Source of the DNA: DATKIY01 sp035543875
Lineage (GTDB): Bacteria > Actinomycetota > Actinomycetes > JAHEKZ01
Direction: 5' to 3'
Length of the DNA stretch: 6,645 nt
Assembly (NCBI GenBank): GCA_035543875.1
Contig: DATKIY010000260.1
Coordinates: 1-6,645, forward strand
Of the stretch, positions 1 through 4,770 are shown piece after piece (the first letter of the stretch is position 1; the number at the start of each line of letters is the position of its first letter). Made by a program: the position numbers and the translations under genes. The notes below the pieces were generated by a model, which was given only the letters and a program-made list of their open reading frames with translations, was not told where the DNA came from and made no database searches.

Positions 1-2958
1 CGGCTCGCTGGAGTGGGCACCGACGTAGCAACCGCCCGTCGACTCCTCGATGCCACTGTGTCGGTGGCCGAACAATGCGTACTCGACCCAGTCGCCGATC
101 TAGGAATCGGGTCGGTTCACTTTCCCGAGCTCTCTGTGGTCGACCCAGCGGCTGTTGCTGCCGGACGCACTGCTGACGCTGTGCTCCGCGAGCGATGCGA
201 GGTGGGATGGAACCAGCACCTCATTCCTCGCCGAGGCGCGCAAGCCACCGCTGCGCGTGAGCGGCTCGATGACGAGCTCAGTGTTATTGCCGGGCTTGGC
301 TATGCCACCTACTTCCTCACCGTCGGCGATGTCTGCGACCTCATCCGGTCGATGGACGTCAGGGTTGCTGCTCGCGGTTCTGGTGCTGGGTCGATGGTGG
401 CTTATCTGCTAGGTATCTCGGGTGTCGATCCCATGCGCTACGGACTGATTTTCGAACGCTTTCTTTCTTCCTTACGACAAGCGCTGCCCGACATCGACGT
501 AGATGTCGAGTCCGCTCGTCGTACTGACATCTACGAACGCATCTTTGAGCGGTTCGGCACTGACCGAGTCGCGTGTGTGTCGATGGCAGACACCTACCGA
601 GTACGTCACGCAGTGCGTGATGTCGGAGCCGCGCTTGGCATGCCGCCCGGCGAGATCGACACCATCGCCAAAGCGTTTCCGCATATTCGAGCGCGTGATG
701 CTCGCAACGCATTGCGCGAGCTCCCTGAGCTACGTGCGAGCCGGGTAGGTGAAGATCCTCGGCTCGACCTGATGTTCAGTCTGGTCGAAAAGCTCGACGG
801 GTTGCCTCGTCATCTAGCACTCCACCCGTGTGGAGTGTTGCTGTCCGACATCACACTGCTAGATCGCACTCCGGTCGAGCCCAGTGCCGCTGGCTTTGCC
901 ATGAGCCAGTTCGACAAGGACGACGTCGAACACCTCGGGCTACTCAAACTCGATGTGCTCGGCATCCGCATGCAGTCAGCCATGGCCTATGCGCTTGAAG
1001 AGGTCGAACGCATCGAAGGCGTCGACCAGCGACCAATCCTTGACGAAGTCCCGCTCGACGATCCGGCCACCTACGACCTCATCCGTTCCACGCACACGCT
1101 GGGCTGTTTTCAGATCGAGTCGCCGGGGCAGCGGGAACTCGTCGGCAAATTCGCTCCTGAGACATTCGACGACCTCATCATCGACATTTCGCTGTTTCGC
1201 CCCGGCCCAGTGAAGTCCGACATGGTGTCGCCTTTCCTCAAGGCCCGGCATGGCCACGTCGAACCGCAGTACCTCCATCCTGATCTCAAACCAGTGCTTG
1301 TCGAAACGTACGGAGTTGTGGTCTTCCACGAGCAAGTGATCCGGATGATCGCAGTCTTCACTGGCTGCTCACTCGCCGAAGCCGACGAGAAGCGGCGCGC
1401 GCTCGGTGATCTCGACGGCCAAGCCGAAACCCGTGAGTGGTTTTACCCTCGTGCGTTTGAGCGTGGATACGACCTCGTCACCGTAGAACGAGTATGGGAG
1501 GTGCTGCGTGCGTTTGCGTCGTTCGGTTTTTGTAAAGCGCACGCTGCCGCATTCGCGCTTCCCACCTACCAGTCCGCCTGGCTGAAGGCGCACCACACCG
1601 CAGCTTTTCTTGCTGGCGTGCTGACGCACGATCCCGGGATGTATCCCAAGCGGCTCATTCTGAACGATGCGCGGCAGTTCGGGATCGCAGTGTTGCCGCT
1701 CGACGTCAACGAATCTGACGTCAGCTATCGGGTCGAACGCGTAGCACCGCACGACGAGCCTCCGCCTCGGGTGTTGGGTCAAGTGGTAGGCGATGGTGCC
1801 CCCCGAGGAGTGCCTGACCACCCCGAGCTCCCCGACGCCCGCAGTTACGGCATTCGACTCGCCCTGGCCGACGTCAAAGGCATCACCGATGCAGAGGTCG
1901 ATCGGATCGTGGCTGGTCGTCCCTTTCGGTCGGTAGCAGATTTTTGGCATCGCGCCGCAGTGTCGCGTCCGGTTGCCGAACGTTTGGTGGTGGCAGGCGC
2001 CTTCGACTCGCTCTATGCCATCGGCTCGCCCCTCCCGGTGCGACGAAAGAACCGAGTGACCCGACGTGACTTGTTACTCCAGGTCGCTGAGCTCAGCCGG
2101 TGGAACGTGATGCCTACGGCGCGACGTTCTCGAGCTGATTCCCCTACTCGCTTCGACCCGGCTGCAGTCCAGCTCACCCTCGACCTAGGCCCAGGCGACG
2201 ACTCCGCGCCCCAGCTTTCTGGCCTGCCCGAAATGACTGGTGCGGAGCGGGTTCGAGCCGAGCTCGATGTTTTGGGTCTCGACGTCAGCCGTCATGTTGT
2301 CGATTTCTACCTACCGTTGTTCGAGGCGATGGGCGTAGTGCGGGCTCACCAGCTTCTTACGTGCCGCTCGCGTTCTGAGGTCTTTGTGGCTGGCGTCAAG
2401 GTCGCTACCCAAACCCCACCCGTTAGGTCAGGGCGTCGGGTCGTGTTCGTCACGCTCGATGACACCACCGGGCCGATCGATGCCACTTTCTTCGAAGACG
2501 CGCAAGGACCGTATGCGGCCACCCTGTTCCACTCCTGGCTGTTGCTCATTCGGGGAGAGATTCGCCGCACCGGCCCACGCGGCATCTCATTACGCGCCAC
2601 TGGCTGCTGGGAGCTGTCCGGTGCCTACTCTGCCTGGCAGACAGGAGGGCTTACTGCTGTCGAAAGTCTGATCACGGCCATGCCCGTCGGGTTCACCGAG
2701 AGCGAGGAGGCCGTCTCCGGGGCCGCCGCCAGTCGCTCCACCCGCCCCGTCTTCACCTCACCAGCACAAGGTGCAGCCGCCAGCAGCACTCGCGACAAAG
2801 GAATTGCCGGAGGGATGGGCCGTCGACGGATCCTGGTCCACCCCAGCGGATTCCGGCAGTCACCGTACGCTGATGTGCAACCACCCGGAGACGACGTCAA
2901 GAAGGGCAAGCCGCCGCGCAAGCTGTGGCACTCCAGCCCAGGAAGCTCAGGCGGCTGA
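1..2958 (+). CDS. dnaE2: DnaE2-like error-prone DNA polymerase III alpha subunit (5' truncated)
   Basis: C-family replicative-type DNA polymerase, probably the second, error-prone/translesion DnaE of an actinobacterium. The frame is open to base 1, so the gene starts outside the window and most of the N-terminal PHP domain is missing; the GTG at 13 is used only for numbering (residue 1). Seen: the RGSGAGS motif at residues 121-127; the palm metal-binding motif PDIDVDV with D160 and D162; the third catalytic aspartate D314 in LLKLDVLG; GCFQIES at 364-370; RPGP at 396-399; HEQ at 439-441; GFCKAHAAAFAL from 505. A helix-hairpin-helix region spans about 612-667, a clamp-binding-like QLTLDL lies at 720-725, and an OB-fold region spans about 789-868. 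A tail of about 113 residues follows, ending in a basic/aromatic segment (935-981). The active site looks intact. Several motifs lie between classical DnaE1 and DnaE2 forms, so the family is certain but the subclass is inferred. It overlaps dinB by one base. Confidence 0.92.
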   Translation, partial: RLAGVGTDVATARRLLDATVSVAEQCVLDPVADLGIGSVHFPELSVVDPAAVAAGRTADAVLRERCEVGWNQHLIPRRGAQATAARERLDDELSVIAGLGYATYFLTVGDVCDLIRSMDVRVAARGSGAGSMVAYLLGISGVDPMRYGLIFERFLSSLRQALPDIDVDVESARRTDIYERIFERFGTDRVACVSMADTYRVRHAVRDVGAALGMPPGEIDTIAKAFPHIRARDARNALRELPELRASRVGEDPRLDLMFSLVEKLDGLPRHLALHPCGVLLSDITLLDRTPVEPSAAGFAMSQFDKDDVEHLGLLKLDVLGIRMQSAMAYALEEVERIEGVDQRPILDEVPLDDPATYDLIRSTHTLGCFQIESPGQRELVGKFAPETFDDLIIDISLFRPGPVKSDMVSPFLKARHGHVEPQYLHPDLKPVLVETYGVVVFHEQVIRMIAVFTGCSLAEADEKRRALGDLDGQAETREWFYPRAFERGYDLVTVERVWEVLRAFASFGFCKAHAAAFALPTYQSAWLKAHHTAAFLAGVLTHDPGMYPKRLILNDARQFGIAVLPLDVNESDVSYRVERVAPHDEPPPRVLGQVVGDGAPRGVPDHPELPDARSYGIRLALADVKGITDAEVDRIVAGRPFRSVADFWHRAAVSRPVAERLVVAGAFDSLYAIGSPLPVRRKNRVTRRDLLLQVAELSRWNVMPTARRSRADSPTRFDPAAVQLTLDLGPGDDSAPQLSGLPEMTGAERVRAELDVLGLDVSRHVVDFYLPLFEAMGVVRAHQLLTCRSRSEVFVAGVKVATQTPPVRSGRRVVFVTLDDTTGPIDATFFEDAQGPYAATLFHSWLLLIRGEIRRTGPRGISLRATGCWELSGAYSAWQTGGLTAVESLITAMPVGFTESEEAVSGAAASRSTRPVFTSPAQGAAASSTRDKGIAGGMGRRRILVHPSGFRQSPYADVQPPGDDVKKGKPPRKLWHSSPGSSGG

Positions 2959-2960
2959 TG
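2940..2960 (+). promoter_or_regulatory. Translational coupling site between the two polymerase genes
   Basis: The upstream stop TGA (2956-2958) and the dinB start ATG (2958-2960) share one base in a TGATG arrangement, typical of termination-reinitiation coupling. Possible Shine-Dalgarno sequences lie in the end of the upstream gene: AGGAAG at 2940-2945 (12 bases from the ATG, rather far) and AGGCGG at 2949-2954 (3 bases, rather close). Neither is ideal, which fits reinitiation by ribosomes finishing the upstream gene. An in-frame GTG at 2925 would add 11 residues and is a less likely start. Confidence 0.6.
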
Positions 2961-4235
2961 AGCAGGAAACAGCTCCATCGCCCCAGCGGCGACGGCCAGT
3001 CAGCCGGTCCACGCCCCGACGACACCGGCTGCACGATCCTGCACGTCGACATGGACGCCTTCTACGCATCGGTCGAGCTGCTGCGTCGGCCCGACCTCGT
3101 CGGACAACCAGTCATCGTGGCCGGAGGCGGCACCCGAGGCGTTGTGTTGTCGGCCACCTATGAAGCACGAGAGTTCGGTGTCCACTCCGCCATGCCGACC
3201 ACGCGCGCCCGTCGACTCTGTCCGCAGGCGGTCATTCTTGAGCCACACCATCGCGACTACTCACGTATTTCCAATGGGGTCATGGCGGTGTTTCGCTCCA
3301 TCACTCCGCTCGTGGAGCCGCTGAGTCTCGATGAGGCATTTCTCGACGTGTCTGGTGCTGTGCGTCGACTCGGCTCGCCGGCAACCATTGGCGAGCTCAT
3401 CCGCACTCGCGTGGCAGACGAACAAGGAATCACGTGTTCGGTTGGTGTGGCCAGCACAAAGTTTGTTGCCAAGCTCGGCTCGGCTCGATGCAAACCCGAC
3501 GGTCTGTTGGTGGTTCCTGCCGACGGCATCATCGACTTTCTTCACCCGTTGCCCGTCGGAGCATTGTGGGGAGTCGGCGCCAAAACCGAAGAGACCTTGC
3601 ATCGACTCGGCCTTCGTACAGTCGCCGACATCGCTAGTACGCCGGAGCAAACTCTTGAGCGCGCCCTCGGACAAGCGTCGGGACGTCATCTCATGGCGTT
3701 GGCCTGGGGACGTGACGAACGACATGTGCAGGCCGACGAAGTCGAAAAGAGCGTTGGCGCAGAAGAAACCTTTGCGGCCGATATTGACGACCCCAAAGTT
3801 GTGTTGCGCGAACTCCTGCGACTGTCGGAGCGAACCGCAGTCCGGGTCCGGGGGCAGGAAATGGTCGGACGAACGATCAGCCTCAAGGTGCGGTTTGCCG
3901 ACTTCACCACCATCACGCGGTCCAAGACGTTGCGTGAGCCCACCGACATCGGTCGCGAAATCTACGCCACGGCTCGTCAGCTCTTCGACGCACTAGCCCT
4001 CGATCGAGCGCGCATTCGGCTCGTTGGGGTCCGGCTTGAAGGACTGGTCCCGGCGGCGGGGGTACCTCGTCAAATGGCCCTCGATGATCGTTCCGTTGGG
4101 TGGCGGGAGGCCGAGCAGGCCGCTGACCGGGCAGCTCATCGGTTCGGGGCTGGGGTCGTTCACCCAGCCACGCTCGTTCAAGATCAAGAGAACAGATCGG
4201 GGGTCCAGCCGACCCCCCGGACTGCCGACAACTAA
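2958..4235 (+). CDS. dinB: DNA polymerase IV (Y-family translesion polymerase, DinB)
   Basis: Complete Y-family polymerase of 425 residues that copies across damaged template bases; it should act at the fork with the sliding clamp. Seen, numbering from the ATG at 2958: catalytic HVDMDAFYASVE with D31 and steric-gate-position Y36; the fingers motif YEAREFGVHSAMP (68-80); the second catalytic pair D125/E126 in SLDEAFLDVSG; SVGVASTKFVAKLGS (161 onward); a thumb helix-hairpin-helix around LWGVGAKTEETL (203 onward); and the little-finger start KSVGAEETF (264-272). A clamp-binding-like QMALDD sits at 372-377, followed by a W-R-E-A-E helix (from 382) and HPATLV near the end, the layout seen in mycobacterial-type DinB. 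The N-terminus has about 28 residues before the first motif, longer than E. coli DinB. Because D31, D125 and E126 are kept, this is not a catalytically dead ImuB. The start was chosen for its overlap with the upstream stop. Confidence 0.95.
   Translation: MSRKQLHRPSGDGQSAGPRPDDTGCTILHVDMDAFYASVELLRRPDLVGQPVIVAGGGTRGVVLSATYEAREFGVHSAMPTTRARRLCPQAVILEPHHRDYSRISNGVMAVFRSITPLVEPLSLDEAFLDVSGAVRRLGSPATIGELIRTRVADEQGITCSVGVASTKFVAKLGSARCKPDGLLVVPADGIIDFLHPLPVGALWGVGAKTEETLHRLGLRTVADIASTPEQTLERALGQASGRHLMALAWGRDERHVQADEVEKSVGAEETFAADIDDPKVVLRELLRLSERTAVRVRGQEMVGRTISLKVRFADFTTITRSKTLREPTDIGREIYATARQLFDALALDRARIRLVGVRLEGLVPAAGVPRQMALDDRSVGWREAEQAADRAAHRFGAGVVHPATLVQDQENRSGVQPTPRTADN
4161..4175 (+). repeat. 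15-bp direct repeat, copy 1 (inside dinB 3' end)
   Basis: CACCCAGCCACGCTC occurs here, encoding the HPATL stretch of DinB, and again identically at 4252-4266 after the stop codon. Weaker similarity continues downstream (GTTCAAGAT here against GTTGCAGGAT there). This could be a remnant of a local tandem duplication of the gene's 3' end. Confidence 0.75.
4199..4217 (+). repeat. GC-rich perfect inverted repeat (hairpin) in the dinB 3' end
   Basis: GGGGGTC (4199-4205) and GACCCCC (4211-4217) form a perfect 7-bp stem around a 5-base loop. It lies just before the dinB stop codon (4233-4235). No T-run follows, so it is not a classical intrinsic terminator. It could be a T-less terminator or a 3'-end stabilising structure, or simply chance in GC-rich DNA. 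Confidence 0.5.
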
Positions 4236-4251
4236 AGAACCTGAAGGTGGC

Positions 4252-4266
4252 CACCCAGCCACGCTC
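4252..4266 (+). repeat. 15-bp direct repeat, copy 2 (downstream of dinB)
   Basis: Identical to 4161-4175, 91 bases downstream and 16 bases past the dinB stop. Its first bases overlap the GGTGGCCACC palindrome. The copy is out of frame with dinB, so it is not a simple read-through extension of the coding sequence. Confidence 0.75.
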
Positions 4267-4290
4267 AGTTGCAGGATTGGCTAGCCGGGT

Positions 4291-4318
4291 TTCGAACATC
4301 GCTTCGGCCACCTATCCT
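4291..4318 (+). promoter_or_regulatory. Candidate promoter for the DUF3040 gene
   Basis: TTCGAA (4291-4296) as a -35-like element and TATCCT (4313-4318) as a -10-like element are separated by 16 bases. They would place a start of transcription near 4325 and a leader of about 60 bases before the ATG at 4384. The -10 fits the TANNNT pattern; the -35 is a weak match. This is inferred from pattern only. The gene could also be read through from dinB. Confidence 0.35.
4292..4307. promoter_or_regulatory. Imperfect LexA/SOS-box-like dyad
   Basis: TCGAAC-ATCG-CTTCGG resembles the actinobacterial LexA operator TCGAAC-N4-GTTCGA, with mismatches at 4302 (C for G) and 4307 (G for A). It overlaps the candidate promoter, where a repressor could act. 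Against it, CGAAC half-sites are frequent in this window because they encode Val-Glu and similar pairs, so one imperfect dyad may be chance. Confidence 0.25.
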
Positions 4319-4373
4319 AGGAACAGACCGAACCGCAGACAGCGTTCGCACCCGGCGATCGCCCAGGCCGTCG

Positions 4374-4381
4374 AGGAGGAG
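4374..4381 (+). promoter_or_regulatory. Strong Shine-Dalgarno sequence of the DUF3040 gene
   Basis: AGGAGGAG, containing a GGAGG core at 4375-4379 four bases before the ATG at 4384. The strong match fixes this ATG as the start. Confidence 0.8.
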
Positions 4382-4383
4382 CC

Positions 4384-4770
4384 ATGCCGCTCTCCGAGCA
4401 CGAGCAGCGACTCCTCGATCAGATGGAGCGCCAGCTCTACGCCGACGACCCCAAACTCGCTTCCACCCTGCGTGGTTCTGCTGCGGGACTGCATGACCGG
4501 CGTCGATTGCTGGTGGGTTCGATTGCTGTCGTCGTGGGAATGTCGCTGCTTATTGGCGGCGTAGCTGCCCCGTTCTGGCCGCTCGGTGTCGCAGGATTTC
4601 TTGTCATGCTCGGCGGCGGTTGGTTAGCCAGTACGGGTTGGCACATCCGATCCACCGCAACCTCGACTGGCGGCGCTGCTGGTTCATCGGCCCCTAAGGC
4701 CAAGGCTCGCCCAGGTTTTATGAACCGCATCGAGGATCGCTGGGAGCGACGCCGCGACGACGAGCGTTAA
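4384..4770 (+). CDS. DUF3040 family small membrane protein
   Basis: A 128-residue protein matching the actinobacterial DUF3040 family, whose biochemical function is not known to me. Seen: the characteristic amphipathic N-terminus MPLSEHEQRLLDQMERQLY (1-19), then D-D-P-K-L-A (21-26). Two hydrophobic segments at about 42-62 and 66-85 are joined by a short A-P-F-W-P turn, consistent with a membrane hairpin. A small, Ser/Thr/Gly/Ala-rich linker follows, then a strongly basic and acidic C-terminal tail (about 105-128). A basic cluster (RRR at 39-41) before the first helix suggests the N-terminus stays in the cytoplasm, with the C-terminus there too. In many actinobacteria genes of this family lie near the mraZ/dcw cell-division cluster, from general knowledge, but this window does not show that cluster. 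Its stop interlocks with that of the convergent transglutaminase gene. Confidence 0.93.
   Translation: MPLSEHEQRLLDQMERQLYADDPKLASTLRGSAAGLHDRRRLLVGSIAVVVGMSLLIGGVAAPFWPLGVAGFLVMLGGGWLASTGWHIRSTATSTGGAAGSSAPKAKARPGFMNRIEDRWERRRDDER

Larger units (their letters stand above)
4236..4383. other. Intergenic gap between dinB and the DUF3040 gene
   Basis: 148 bases without a convincing gene. It contains three perfect short palindromes: GGTGGCCACC (4246-4255), GGCTAGCC (4279-4286) and TCCTAGGA (4315-4322). It also holds the second 15-bp repeat copy, a candidate promoter with an SOS-box-like dyad, and the Shine-Dalgarno sequence of the next gene. Short open frames crossing it run out of frame into the neighbouring genes and show no recognisable protein. 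Confidence 0.7.

Noticed and set aside
1369..1950. 193-codon open frame on the - strand opposite the DnaE-like gene
   Set aside because: It lies wholly antisense to strongly conserved polymerase motifs and its translation shows no recognisable domain; long antisense frames are common in GC-rich genes.
2925..2957. GTG at 2925 as the dinB start
   Set aside because: It would overlap the upstream gene by 34 bases with no well-placed Shine-Dalgarno sequence; the ATG overlapping the upstream stop is more typical of coupled genes.
3331..3996. 221-codon open frame on the + strand in another frame inside dinB
   Set aside because: It overlaps conserved DinB thumb and little-finger coding; the translation is Ser/Arg-rich with no family features, as expected of a frame shadow.
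2958..4235. Annotation of the Y-family gene as imuB
   Set aside because: The catalytic acidic residues (D31, D125, E126) are present, whereas ImuB proteins lack them.
4247..4564. Small open frames starting in the intergenic gap and running into the DUF3040 gene
   Set aside because: They are out of frame with the well-supported DUF3040 gene, lack good start signals and give low-complexity Ser/Arg/Pro-rich products.
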